A stretch of 60,059 nt of DNA. It comes from Bacteroidota bacterium. GTDB lineage: Bacteria; Bacteroidota; Bacteroidia; Bacteroidales; F082. The stretch lies in the NCBI GenBank assembly GCA_018816765.1, contig JAHIUX010000021.1, positions 1 to 60,059 of the forward strand. The letters run 5' to 3'. Below the pieces are notes generated by a model that saw only the letters and a list, made by a program, of their open reading frames with translations, made no database searches and was not told the DNA's origin. The position numbers were made by a program, and so were the translations under genes. The stretch's first letter is position 1; the number at the start of each line of letters is the position of its first letter. Below, one piece after another: positions 7,299-15,986 of this stretch.

Positions 7299-8939
7299 GT
7301 GAAGATAGCGCTTGCCCAACTGAATTACCATATCGGCAATTTCGACGAAAACATCCGGAAAATGACCGAAGCAGCCCAACGGGCTTCTGCCATGGGAGCC
7401 GAACTGGTGGTGTTTGCCGAACTCGCCGTTTCGGGTTATCCACCGCGCGACTTTCTCGAATTCGACGATTTTATCCAACGTTGCGACAGCGCTGCACGGC
7501 AGCTTGCCGATGCCTGCCCCGACATGGGTATCATCGTGGGAAGCCCGGTGAAAAACACCTCCGGACACGGAAAACCACTATACAATGCCGCCTTGTTTCT
7601 CTACCGGCACAAAATCACTGCCTTTCACAAAACCCTGCTTCCCAACTACGATGTGTTCGATGAATACCGCTATTTCGAACCGGGAAACACGTTTGAAATA
7701 CTGCATTTCAAGGGCGTGAAAATTGCCCTGACCATTTGCGAAGACCTCTGGAACATTGGCAATGATCCGCTTTACAACCTCAACCCGATGGACGAGCTGA
7801 TGAAGGAAAAGCCTGCACTGATGGTCAATATCGCTGCCTCGCCCTTTAACTACAACCAGCCCCACGACAGGCGCGAAGTGCTCCGGAGCAATGTGCTGAA
7901 ATACAAGCTTCCGCTGATCTATGTGAACCATGTGGGTGCCCATACCGAATTGTTGTTCGACGGTGGCTCCATGGCGTTTAATGCCGATGGGTTTGTGCAA
8001 CAGAGCCTTGCGTTTTTTGTTGAAGACCTGCAGCTCACCGACATGGCACAACTGCAGCATGGACAAGGTAGCCAAGCCGATATACAGCATATTCCAGAAA
8101 AAATTGCCCTGATTCATGATGCCCTGGTGATGGGGATCCGCAACTACTTCGATAAGCTGGGTTTCACAAAAGCTATCCTCGGACTATCAGGCGGCATCGA
8201 TTCGGCTGTCACCATGGTGCTTGCTGCCGAAGCGCTTGGCGCGCAAAATGTGTTTGGCCTGCTCATGCCATCGCAGTTCTCGTCGGACCATTCGGTGGCC
8301 GACGCCCTCGCGCTGGCCCGAAACCTGGGCGCACCAGAAGCCCTTGTGCCTATACGCGATATGTTTGATGCTGTGGAACACAGCATGAAGCCCCTGTTTC
8401 AGGACCTGCCCTTCGGCCTCACCGAAGAAAACATACAGGCCCGCCTCCGTGGCCTGGTGCTCATGGCAATGACGAACAAGTTTGGGTATATCCTGCTGAA
8501 TACGTCAAACAAAAGCGAAGCCGCAGTGGGTTATGGCACCCTCTACGGCGATATGAACGGCGGCCTCTCGGTGCTGGGTGACCTCTATAAAACAGAAGTC
8601 TTTGCCCTGGCAGCCTATATCAACCGCGAAAAGGAAATCATTCCGCTGAATACGATCACCAAACCACCATCAGCAGAGCTCCGTCCCGGACAGAAAGACA
8701 GCGACAGCCTGCCCGAGTACGCCATACTCGATGAATTGCTGTTTCAGTATATCGAAAAAAGAAAAGGTCCGGCCGAACTCGTTGCCCTTGGCTTTGATGC
8801 CGGACTGGTGAAGCGGGTGCTAAGGCTGGTGAATACCAACGAATACAAGCGCTATCAAACCCCACCCATATTAAGGGTCTCGCCGAAAGCCTTTGGCATG
8901 GGCCGCCGCATGCCCATCGTTGCACGCTACCTTTCCTGA
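7299..8939 (+). CDS. nadE: Glutamine-dependent NAD+ synthetase
   Basis: A 546-residue two-domain enzyme that converts nicotinate adenine dinucleotide to NAD+ using ATP and ammonia taken from glutamine. The N-terminal nitrilase-like glutaminase domain has its triad at Glu41 (FAELAVSGYPPRDFL), Lys111 (FHKTLLPNYDVFDEYRYF) and Cys147 (LTICEDLW). The C-terminal synthetase domain carries the PP-loop SGGIDS (297-302) and NKSEAAVGYGTLYGDM. The start is GTG at 7299, giving MKIALAQLNYHIGNF, which fits family N-termini; no better ATG exists. It lies 10 bp after a barrel gene with no promoter visible between, so it is probably read from upstream. Confidence 0.95.
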   Translation: MKIALAQLNYHIGNFDENIRKMTEAAQRASAMGAELVVFAELAVSGYPPRDFLEFDDFIQRCDSAARQLADACPDMGIIVGSPVKNTSGHGKPLYNAALFLYRHKITAFHKTLLPNYDVFDEYRYFEPGNTFEILHFKGVKIALTICEDLWNIGNDPLYNLNPMDELMKEKPALMVNIAASPFNYNQPHDRREVLRSNVLKYKLPLIYVNHVGAHTELLFDGGSMAFNADGFVQQSLAFFVEDLQLTDMAQLQHGQGSQADIQHIPEKIALIHDALVMGIRNYFDKLGFTKAILGLSGGIDSAVTMVLAAEALGAQNVFGLLMPSQFSSDHSVADALALARNLGAPEALVPIRDMFDAVEHSMKPLFQDLPFGLTEENIQARLRGLVLMAMTNKFGYILLNTSNKSEAAVGYGTLYGDMNGGLSVLGDLYKTEVFALAAYINREKEIIPLNTITKPPSAELRPGQKDSDSLPEYAILDELLFQYIEKRKGPAELVALGFDAGLVKRVLRLVNTNEYKRYQTPPILRVSPKAFGMGRRMPIVARYLS

Positions 8940-9080
8940 GCGGCAAAACACAGGAAAATTACTGGTTTGTTCTGTCTGCAAATAGCAGATAACGCTGCAT
9001 AGGCGCAATGAGGAGGCTTAATGACACACCAATAAGGATGGAGTCATCGCTTCATCGCCGCAGTGCGCATTGCCCGAAAA

Positions 9081-9329
9081 TCAGAGGTTGATGGCTTCCA
9101 CTGATTTGATTTCCGGAATGGCTTTCCTGATGGTGTTCTCAACACCGTTTTTCAGGGTCATGGTGCTGTACGGACAACTTCCGCAGGCACCGGTGAGCTC
9201 TACATTCACCTGCATATCTTCAGTGATCTCAACAAAGCGGATATCACCACCATCCTGTTGAAGATACGGCCTGACCTGCTCTATCAGGTTTTTTACTTTG
9301 CTTTCGATGGCTTCTTTTTCGGCTAACAT
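9081..9329 (-). CDS. NifU-like C-terminal domain Fe-S scaffold protein
   Basis: An 82-residue protein made only of the NifU C-terminal (Nfu) domain, which carries a [4Fe-4S] cluster shared across a dimer and delivers it to target proteins. The ligand motif is Cys49-x-x-Cys52 (ACGSCPYSTMTLKNGVE), preceded by IRPYL-type helix 1 (VRPYLQQDGGDIRFVEI). It lies 36 bp after mrp on the same strand, so the pair likely forms an operon for iron-sulfur cluster transfer. Confidence 0.9.
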   Translation of the reverse strand: MLAEKEAIESKVKNLIEQVRPYLQQDGGDIRFVEITEDMQVNVELTGACGSCPYSTMTLKNGVENTIRKAIPEIKSVEAINL

Positions 9330-9365
9330 ATGATTTTGATTGAAATGAATAATGTTGCGTGATAA

Positions 9366-10418
9366 TTATAGGTTTTTAGGTTGAATACCCGAGATGACTG
9401 CCCTGGCGATTTCGCGGAACGATTTCGCGGTAACTGACTGCTCGTCAAGGGCTATCGGACTGCCGGCGTCACCGCCTTCGGTGATTTGTTCAACGATCGG
9501 AATCTGACCGAGTAAGGGAATACCCAGCTCTGCAGCAAACTTTTCGCCATGTCCCCTGCCAAAAATAAAGTACTTTTTGTCGGGCATATCAGCAGGCGTG
9601 AAATAGGCCATGTTTTCAATGAGCCCGAGCAAAGGGATGTGCAGCTTTTCCTGCCTGAACATCGATGCAGCCCGTTTCACATCGGCAAAGGCCACTTTCT
9701 GCGGCGTTGTCACCACCAATGCACCTGTCACAGAATAGGACTGGGCAAGGGTGAGCTGAATATCACCTGTTCCCGGAGGAAGGTCGATCACAAGGTAATC
9801 AAGCACGCCCCAGTCGGCATCGCTCAGCAATTGGTTGAGGGCACTGGTGGCCATGGGACCACGCCAGACCAGGGGTTTGTTGGTGTCGACAAAAAAACCG
9901 ATCGACAACAGGCGAATGCCGTATTTCTCAATCGGAACGATCACCGGTTTTCCTTCGCGCTCGTAAACGCCGGGCTGCTCTCCTTCAACACCAAACATCA
10001 TCGGGACAGAGGGTCCGTAGATGTCGGCATCGACAAGCCCTACGCGCATGCCTTCCTGCGAAAGCGCAATGGCCAGGTTGGCCGCAACAGTCGATTTGCC
10101 CACACCGCCCTTGCCCGAAGCGACAGCAATGATATGTTTAACACCGGCCAATGGGCCCCGGCCTTTCTCTTTTTCTGTAATCGGCGTAATTGTTACCTGC
10201 ACCTCCTCACCAAAGGCATCGTGAAGGGCCTTGGTTGCGGCATTGGTCACAATGTTTACCGCAGGCTCACCAAGTTTAGGAAATACCAGGTTAAACTTCA
10301 CTGCACTGTCGGCCAGTTCGAGCCCGTCGAGCATTCCCAGGTTCACGATATTGTCGCCTTTGGCGAAATAAATCACCCCTTTGAGTACTTCAATTACCTG
10401 GTTTTTAATTAATAACAT
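9366..10418 (-). CDS. Mrp/NBP35-family P-loop ATPase (Fe-S carrier ApbC)
   Basis: A 350-residue protein. An N-terminal MIP18/DUF59-like domain (1-~80) precedes a ParA/MinD-type ATPase with the deviant Walker A SGKGGVGKST at 101-110, VDADIYGPS and the Mrp block VIDLPPGTGDIQLTLAQ. Mrp/ApbC proteins bind and transfer [4Fe-4S] clusters. The C-terminal CxxC that usually holds the cluster is missing: the equivalent segment reads ENMAYFTPADMPDKKYFIFG. It is followed by the Nfu scaffold gene, which supports a cluster-delivery role. A -7 box (TATTTTTG) lies upstream at 10466-10473. Confidence 0.9.
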   Translation of the reverse strand: MLLIKNQVIEVLKGVIYFAKGDNIVNLGMLDGLELADSAVKFNLVFPKLGEPAVNIVTNAATKALHDAFGEEVQVTITPITEKEKGRGPLAGVKHIIAVASGKGGVGKSTVAANLAIALSQEGMRVGLVDADIYGPSVPMMFGVEGEQPGVYEREGKPVIVPIEKYGIRLLSIGFFVDTNKPLVWRGPMATSALNQLLSDADWGVLDYLVIDLPPGTGDIQLTLAQSYSVTGALVVTTPQKVAFADVKRAASMFRQEKLHIPLLGLIENMAYFTPADMPDKKYFIFGRGHGEKFAAELGIPLLGQIPIVEQITEGGDAGSPIALDEQSVTAKSFREIARAVISGIQPKNL

Positions 10419-10465
10419 TATAAAATTAATTTAGACTTTATTAAAATAAAGTTGTTGACAATATG

Positions 10466-10473
10466 CAAAAATA
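10466..10473 (-). promoter_or_regulatory. -7 promoter element of the mrp-nfu operon
   Basis: TATTTTTG on the minus strand fits TAnnTTTG, 48 bp upstream of the mrp start codon. No good -33 element was found. Confidence 0.45.
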
Positions 10474-10523
10474 CATGATTTTTATCAGATGATGACCTGG
10501 GAAAGCAAGGGTTTGCAGCTTTT

Positions 10524-10859
10524 TTAACCGAGCTCTTTTTCAGGGTCCCAAAAATACGCATGAAAGTTCACGATGCAGTCGTCGATGATGGTGAGGCCCT
10601 CGTTTTCGAGCAGCCGCTGCATGATGTCGGGACTGCCAAAATGATTTTTTCCGGTGAGCATGCCTTTGCGGTTGACGACCCTGTGGGCAGGAATATTGTC
10701 GGGGCTGGCATGAGCAGCATTCATGGCCCAGCCAACCATACGCGATGAACCTTTGCTGCCGAGATAGGAAGCGATGGCGCCATAGGAGGTCACCCTGCCA
10801 TAAGGGATAAGCTGCACCAGGGCGTAAACCTGCTCAAAGAAATTTCCGTGATCAGCCAT
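10524..10859 (-). CDS. Alkyltransferase-like protein (MGMT family, no active-site Cys)
   Basis: A 111-residue protein made of the MGMT DNA-binding domain alone. It retains IPYGRVTSYGAIA, the DNA-binding region and the arginine finger of SSRMVGWAMNAA. The catalytic PCHR motif of O6-alkylguanine transferases reads PAHR (Pro57-Ala58-His59-Arg60), so it cannot accept an alkyl group. Such alkyltransferase-like (ATL) proteins bind O6-alkylguanine lesions and flag them for nucleotide-excision repair. The start overlaps the 3' end of trmB by 8 bp, so the two are translationally linked. Confidence 0.88.
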   Translation of the reverse strand: MADHGNFFEQVYALVQLIPYGRVTSYGAIASYLGSKGSSRMVGWAMNAAHASPDNIPAHRVVNRKGMLTGKNHFGSPDIMQRLLENEGLTIIDDCIVNFHAYFWDPEKELG

Positions 10860-11526
10860 GCGAAAGGCAGTATCTCAGGTACTTGATCGGAATGCTTTCG
10901 GCGAGCCACTTTTTCTCGTAAAAGGTTTGTATGCTTTTAACCACTTCCTCACCACGGTGGGTATACAGGTTTTGGGTGCTGAACAGGAGGCGGTGGTCGT
11001 TTTCGGCAATGACTTCGAGGGTGTAAGTGTACAAGGGTTCACTGTCTGTTTTCAGGTGGATAATGCCGTCCTTTTTCAGGAATTCGCGGTAGCGCTGCAG
11101 GAACATTTCCGAAGTCAGTCTTTTGCGTTCGCGTGAGCCCTGCAACTGTGGGTCAGGGAAGGTGATCCAGATTTCGTCCACTTCGCCGGGGCCGAAATAA
11201 AAATTGATGAGCTCGATGCGCGTACGCACAAAGGCCACATTGGTGAGACCTTCGTCCTGACAGGTCTTTAAGCCGCGCCAGATCCTGGCTCCCTTGATGT
11301 CGATGCCGATGTAATTTTTGTTGGGATTGGCCTTGGCGAGCCCTATGGTGTATTCGCCTTTGCCACAGCCGAGTTCGAGTATGAGGGGATGCTTGTTGCC
11401 GAAAAATTCGTGCCACTTTCCCTTGTGCTTAAATTCTTGCTGAATGAGCTGGTCGTAACGGTACTGAAATAAATTATCAAAGGTGAGGTTTTCGGCAAAA
11501 TGCTGCAATTTCTTTTTTCTTCCCAC
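10852..11526 (-). CDS. trmB: tRNA (guanine-N7-)-methyltransferase TrmB
   Basis: A 224-residue SAM-dependent enzyme that makes m7G46 in the variable loop of tRNAs. The Rossmann SAM-binding motif is LELGCGKGEYTIGLAKANP, followed by YIGIDIKGARIWRG and the TrmB signature EIWITFPDPQ followed by KRLTS; TDSEPLYTYTLE is the C-terminal tRNA-binding block. It overlaps the downstream alkyltransferase-like gene by 8 bp and begins 20 bp after the SPOR-domain gene, so it sits inside a minus-strand operon. Confidence 0.94.
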   Translation of the reverse strand: MGRKKKLQHFAENLTFDNLFQYRYDQLIQQEFKHKGKWHEFFGNKHPLILELGCGKGEYTIGLAKANPNKNYIGIDIKGARIWRGLKTCQDEGLTNVAFVRTRIELINFYFGPGEVDEIWITFPDPQLQGSRERKRLTSEMFLQRYREFLKKDGIIHLKTDSEPLYTYTLEVIAENDHRLLFSTQNLYTHRGEEVVKSIQTFYEKKWLAESIPIKYLRYCLSHG

Positions 11527-11546
11527 GAATCCTGCGATGTTGAAAT

Positions 11547-12842
11547 TTACAAAATAAACAGCCAGGCGTTCGGATCCTGCTGCTGCTTAATGCTTTCGAG
11601 CCGCTGAAGGGCTTCCTCCTGGCTGGCCAGCCCGGCATAACATACCCGCCATAAACCTGTTTTGGTCTGGCCGGCATAACCTGCATCAAAGCCCTTGCTT
11701 TTTAGTGTGCCGATCAATTTCTCGGCATTGTCTTTTTCGCGGAAGGCGCCTGCGATAATGAAGTATTTCGCCCTGATCTCTGCACCTGATTCAGCGACGG
11801 GCTGCTTTTTTTCTATGGGCGTGTCCGTATTGACTTTCGGCAATTCCTTTGTCAGCAGATTCTCTTTTGCGGTCTCTTTTTCAGGTACAACCTCTTCACT
11901 CACATTTTCTGTCAAATCTGTGGACACGGGCTCAGTCACTGTGTTTTCCCTGTTGTCTGCCAGGGTGTCAACGGGGCTTGCATACAGGTTTTCGATGGGC
12001 ACAGCCTTGGCTTGCTCAAGGTTGTTGTTTGTTTCCTGCAACACTACCGCATTGTTTGCGTCGTCCTGTTTCTTGTCGTGCCCGGGCAGATAACGGGCAA
12101 TGGGTAGTTTCTCGAGGTTGTTGGCCAGGTATTCGTTCGGGCTGGCATAGAAAAACGGAACCAGGCTGGCATAAGACTGGTAATAATACTGCACGGCATG
12201 CTTGTTCATAACACCCCATCCGATGCCAAGGAAAAACAAAAGCAAGCCAATGAATGTCAGCTGTTTCTTATAAGGGTTGGGGCGTTTTGTAGCCACCATC
12301 TTTTTTGCCGGAGCAGCCTTCCGTTCACGCCCTTTTTCTTTTCTGCCTTCGGGGAACACCTTCGGCTTTTCGTTGAGTTCGCGGTCGGGTGGGGTGGAGG
12401 CTTGCTTTTCGGGCTGCCCACCCCTGACAATGGCATGCGAAACAAAGCTCGTCAAACCAAAAGAGGAGGCCAGGTAATTCTGGCTTTCATCGGCTTGAAA
12501 CACAATATTTTTCTGATCGTCGAAATAGATGTTGCCAATTTTCCGGAAAGCAATCCGCCTGCCTTTTTCCATTTCCTGAAGGCACTTCAGCACAAAGCGG
12601 TCGAGCCTGCCTTTGGCTTCCTGGTAGGTTAATTTCTCGGTAACGGCGATGTGGTTGAGCAAGAGGCCGTCGTTGGTACGCAGGTGCGGGTTGAAAACAA
12701 CCTCTTTAAACGGAGGTTTGAACTGATTTTTTACCGGATGAATGCTTACGCCGTGCACTTTCGAAATGAAGCCACCCAGGCCGGGAATGACTACACATTC
12801 GTATTCGTACAGTAAATCAGCAATATAGCGGGCAATTTTCAT
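11547..12842 (-). CDS. HU-CCDC81 and SPOR domain membrane protein
   Basis: A 431-residue single-pass protein. Residues 1-~130 form the paired HU-like CCDC81 domains of Bacteroidota (MKIARYIADLLYEYECVVIP, then LGGF and RRIAFRKIGNIYFDD). A charged, low-complexity linker leads to one membrane helix (194-212). A long periplasmic Glu/Thr/Asn-rich stretch follows, and a C-terminal SPOR domain (~355-431, FIIAGAFREKDNAEKLIGTLKS split by a short gap) that should bind denuded peptidoglycan at the division septum. The arrangement suggests a link between cytoplasmic DNA or filaments and the septum, but no function has been shown to my knowledge. It lies upstream of trmB. Confidence 0.85.
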   Translation of the reverse strand: MKIARYIADLLYEYECVVIPGLGGFISKVHGVSIHPVKNQFKPPFKEVVFNPHLRTNDGLLLNHIAVTEKLTYQEAKGRLDRFVLKCLQEMEKGRRIAFRKIGNIYFDDQKNIVFQADESQNYLASSFGLTSFVSHAIVRGGQPEKQASTPPDRELNEKPKVFPEGRKEKGRERKAAPAKKMVATKRPNPYKKQLTFIGLLLFFLGIGWGVMNKHAVQYYYQSYASLVPFFYASPNEYLANNLEKLPIARYLPGHDKKQDDANNAVVLQETNNNLEQAKAVPIENLYASPVDTLADNRENTVTEPVSTDLTENVSEEVVPEKETAKENLLTKELPKVNTDTPIEKKQPVAESGAEIRAKYFIIAGAFREKDNAEKLIGTLKSKGFDAGYAGQTKTGLWRVCYAGLASQEEALQRLESIKQQQDPNAWLFIL

Positions 12843-12910
12843 CTTTGTTCAGACCTAAAACAGGTGTTAGTTAATCAATCAGCTAAATTACAAAACTGGT
12901 GTAAAAGATT

Positions 12911-13648
12911 TCAACTTTTGTTCATAAGTTTTTCGAGGTCCTCAGGTGTGTCCACAGCAATGCCTTCTTTTTCGGTGATGGCAGCAGTAATCTGGTGTCC
13001 GTGGGCCAGCCACCTGAGCTGTTCGAGCGACTCGGCCTGCTCGAGCAGGGCCGGCGGATATGCAGTGAGTCTTGCAAGAACCACTGTTTTAAACCCATAG
13101 ATGCCAAGGTGCTTAAAATATTCCACTTTGTCGAGCCATTGCTCAGGCAACACATTCCGCTGATAGGGAATGGGATGCCTGCTGAAGTAAAGTGCGTTTC
13201 CCTTGAGGTCGCACACGGCCTTTACCACATTGGGGTTAAACAGCTCTGCGGTTGTGTCAATCTTCCTGACAAGGGTGCTGATATCGGTGTTTTCATTTTC
13301 AAGCAATGCACAAACGGCATCAATCTGCTGCGGGTCGATGAAGGGTTCGTCGCCCTGGATATTGATCACGGCATCGAAGTGCTGTTGTGTCTTTCCGTAA
13401 GCTTCGTAGCAGCGGTCGGTGCCGCTCACATGGTCTTCGCGCGTCATGACAACCTGTCCGCCAAATGATTTCACTGCCTGAAATATGGCCTCATGGTCAG
13501 TGGCCACCACCACCTTGCTCAGCAGCTTTGCCTGTAAGGCTTGTTCATACACGCGCTGTATCATGGGTTTTCCGCCAATGTCGGCAAGCGGTTTCCCCGG
13601 AAACCGGCTCGAGGCGTAACGTGCTGGGATGACACCTAATATTTGCAT
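12911..13648 (-). CDS. kdsB: 3-deoxy-manno-octulosonate cytidylyltransferase (CMP-KDO synthetase)
   Basis: A 245-residue cytosolic enzyme that activates KDO with CTP to CMP-KDO for lipid A inner-core synthesis. The family N-terminus IPARYASSRFPGKPL binds nucleotide. Other markers are VVATDHEAIF, MTREDHVSGTDRCYEA, NIQGDEPFIDP (metal and substrate site) and YFSRHPIPYQR, with HLGIYGFK near the C-terminal third. Length is standard. It lies 54 bp after a deoxynucleoside kinase gene on the same strand and 68 bp before the SPOR gene. Confidence 0.95.
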   Translation of the reverse strand: MQILGVIPARYASSRFPGKPLADIGGKPMIQRVYEQALQAKLLSKVVVATDHEAIFQAVKSFGGQVVMTREDHVSGTDRCYEAYGKTQQHFDAVINIQGDEPFIDPQQIDAVCALLENENTDISTLVRKIDTTAELFNPNVVKAVCDLKGNALYFSRHPIPYQRNVLPEQWLDKVEYFKHLGIYGFKTVVLARLTAYPPALLEQAESLEQLRWLAHGHQITAAITEKEGIAVDTPEDLEKLMNKS

Positions 13649-13702
13649 GCAGAAATTTGAATTTCAACGCAGTTGTCAATAACATGCCAACACCCAGGAT
13701 TG

Positions 13703-14314
13703 CTAAAACAGCCCGTGCAGGTTGGCGTTCACCTTTTCGATCACATTGCTCAGGTCGGCAGGTTTTTCGAGGTCGATGTCGTCAACCTCGAAAATCAGGA
13801 GCTTCCCGATGGTATAGCGGCTGATCCATGCCTCATAACGCTCATTCAGGTGCGACAAATAATCGATCCTGATGGAGGCTTCATATTCGCGACCCCTTTT
13901 CTGAATCTGACTGACCAGTGTTGGTACCGATGCCCTGAGGTAAATCAGCAAATCAGGAGGCTGGATGAACTTACTCATCAGCTCGAAGAGCGAACTGTAA
14001 TTTTCGAAATCACGGGTCGACATCAGGTTCATGGTGTGCAGGTTGGGCGCAAAGATGTAAGCATCTTCGTAAATGGTGCGGTCCTGCACAATGGATTGGC
14101 CACTGTTTCTGATCTCGATGACCTGCCGGAAGCGGCTGTTGAGAAAATACACCTGAAGGTTGAAAGACCAACGCTGCATATCTTCGTAAAAGCTGTGCAG
14201 GTAGGGGTTGTTTTCAACGTCCTCGTAGTGGGGGGTCCACCCGAAGTGTTTCGACAACAGTCGGGTGAGCGTGGTTTTTCCTGATCCGATATTTCCGGCA
14301 ATGGCAATGTGCAT
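13703..14314 (-). CDS. Deoxynucleoside kinase
   Basis: A 203-residue P-loop kinase of the dNK/dGK family that phosphorylates deoxyribonucleosides for salvage. The P-loop is AGNIGSGKTTL near the N-terminus. The DRTIYEDAYIFA segment holds the DRS-like motif, and the LID region contains RGREYEASIRIDYLSHLNERYE. The family is usual in Bacteroidota and often present as two copies, as here (see 52826). A -7-like box TACTTTTA lies at 14335-14342 on the minus strand. The nucleoside specificity cannot be read from the sequence. Confidence 0.9.
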   Translation of the reverse strand: MHIAIAGNIGSGKTTLTRLLSKHFGWTPHYEDVENNPYLHSFYEDMQRWSFNLQVYFLNSRFRQVIEIRNSGQSIVQDRTIYEDAYIFAPNLHTMNLMSTRDFENYSSLFELMSKFIQPPDLLIYLRASVPTLVSQIQKRGREYEASIRIDYLSHLNERYEAWISRYTIGKLLIFEVDDIDLEKPADLSNVIEKVNANLHGLF

Positions 14315-14351
14315 TGGTAATGGTTTTGATGGGTTAAAAGTACGAAAGTTT

Positions 14352-15878
14352 TTATTTGCCTGACCGAAGATTCAGCCGCAGAATTTCGTCGGCAATCTCC
14401 CTGTTGTTCGATAGCCTGGGTACCTTATGCTGCCCGCCGAGTTTATTGTTGTTTTTGAGCCAGGCATAGAAAGTCCCTGCTTTCATCACCCTTACGATGG
14501 GTTCCTTAAGCACCATATTGTGGTAACGCTTGGCCTCGTAATCTGAATTGAGCGATTTCAGCGCATTGTCGAGTGTTTCGGTGAAATACTCGATGTTTTC
14601 AGGGGCTTCATTGAACTCGATTAGCCATTCGTGGGCCGCCTTTTCGTTGCCTTCGAAATAAACGGGCGCTGCAGTGTACTCGTTGATGGTGAGGTGACAT
14701 TTGCTACAGGCCACAGTAAGCGCTTTCTCCGCATTGTCCACAATCAGTTCCTCGCCCACGGCATTGATGAAGTTTTTGGTGCGTCCGGTTATCTTGATGC
14801 GATACGGATCAACCGAAGTGAACCGTACGGTGTCGCCAATCAGGTAGCGCCAAAGGCCGGCATTGGTCGAAATTACCAGCGCATAGTTTTTGTCTTTTTC
14901 AACTTCTCCCAGTTGCAGTGTCTTTGGGTGCGATTTGCCCAGCTCGTCAACCGGAAGAAACTCATAGAAGATGCCGTAATCGAGCATCAACAGCAGCTCG
15001 TTCAGGTCGCTGCGGTCCTGGATACCAAAGAATCCCTCTGAGGCATTATAGGTCTCCATATAGCTCATCTTTGGCGAGTTGATCATGCCCTTAAACTGCT
15101 GCCTGTAAGGATCAAAGTTTACGCCACCATGGAAAAACACTTCGAGGTTCGGCCACACTTCAGCAATATTGGTCTGGCGCGTGATCTCGAGAATGCGCTT
15201 GATCAGCACCATGGTCCATGAAGGCACGCCTGAAATATTTGTTACATCATGGGTCATCGTTTCCCTGGCCATTTTTTCGATCTTGCTTTCCCACTCATCC
15301 ATGAGCGCGATGGACATGTTCGGGGTTTTCAGAAACTGTGCCCAGAAGGGCATGTTCTGGATGAGAATGGCCGACAAATCGCCATCGTAATAGGATTCGT
15401 TGTTGACCTCGGTGATGTTGTGGCTGCCGCCCATCACAAGGCCGCGTCCGTCGAAAATTTCGGTTTCCGGATGGTTGTTGACGTAAAGCGAAAGCATGTC
15501 CTTGCCGCCCTTGAAATGGCACTCTTCGAGCGAGGAGTTGCTCACCGGAATAAATTTGCTTTTTGTCGACGTTGTTCCGGACGATTTGGCAAACCACCTG
15601 ATCTCTTCGGGCCAGAGGATATTCTGCTCGCCCTGTCTCAGTCGGTCGATATATGGTTTCAGGTCTTCGTAAGTGCTGATTGGGACTTTGGAAGCATATT
15701 GTTCGTAGGTGTGAATGTTTTTGTAGTCGAATTCGCGACCCCATTCGGTGGCCCTGCCGTTGTTAATCAACCGCCTGAACCATTCGGCCTGCACTTCATG
15801 CGGGTACTTGATAAAGAGCTCAATCTGATGCATCCTTTTCTTCATGAGCCAGCCAATAACCGAACTGATAATTGCCAT
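14352..15878 (-). CDS. GH3-family acyl-adenylating protein
   Basis: A 508-residue protein of the GH3 family, the adenylate-forming enzymes known in plants as auxin- or jasmonate-amino acid synthetases. The nucleotide-binding motif SSGTTSTKSKFIPVS is clear, followed by the MSYMETYNASEGFFGIQD and LWRYLIGDTVRFTS regions and the C-terminal ITGRTKNFINAVGEELIVDN hinge. Bacterial GH3 homologues are common in Bacteroidota but have no established substrate; an acyl-amino acid or other acyl conjugate is an inference only. It has its own -7 box at 15913-15920. Confidence 0.88.
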   Translation of the reverse strand: MAIISSVIGWLMKKRMHQIELFIKYPHEVQAEWFRRLINNGRATEWGREFDYKNIHTYEQYASKVPISTYEDLKPYIDRLRQGEQNILWPEEIRWFAKSSGTTSTKSKFIPVSNSSLEECHFKGGKDMLSLYVNNHPETEIFDGRGLVMGGSHNITEVNNESYYDGDLSAILIQNMPFWAQFLKTPNMSIALMDEWESKIEKMARETMTHDVTNISGVPSWTMVLIKRILEITRQTNIAEVWPNLEVFFHGGVNFDPYRQQFKGMINSPKMSYMETYNASEGFFGIQDRSDLNELLLMLDYGIFYEFLPVDELGKSHPKTLQLGEVEKDKNYALVISTNAGLWRYLIGDTVRFTSVDPYRIKITGRTKNFINAVGEELIVDNAEKALTVACSKCHLTINEYTAAPVYFEGNEKAAHEWLIEFNEAPENIEYFTETLDNALKSLNSDYEAKRYHNMVLKEPIVRVMKAGTFYAWLKNNNKLGGQHKVPRLSNNREIADEILRLNLRSGK

Positions 15879-15912
15879 AAAACGGGTGAATAGGTGATCG
15901 GGTTTGAATGAA

Positions 15913-15920
15913 CAAAGATA
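15913..15920 (-). promoter_or_regulatory. -7 promoter element of the GH3 gene
   Basis: TATCTTTG on the minus strand fits TAnnTTTG and lies 35 bp upstream of the start codon, implying a leader of about 28 bases. No clear -33 element. Confidence 0.5.
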
Positions 15921-15986
15921 CGAAATCGCTGCTCTCTGCGATAGTCAGACGTCTTGGACCAAGAAATAATTCAGCTTGGTTGGCCG

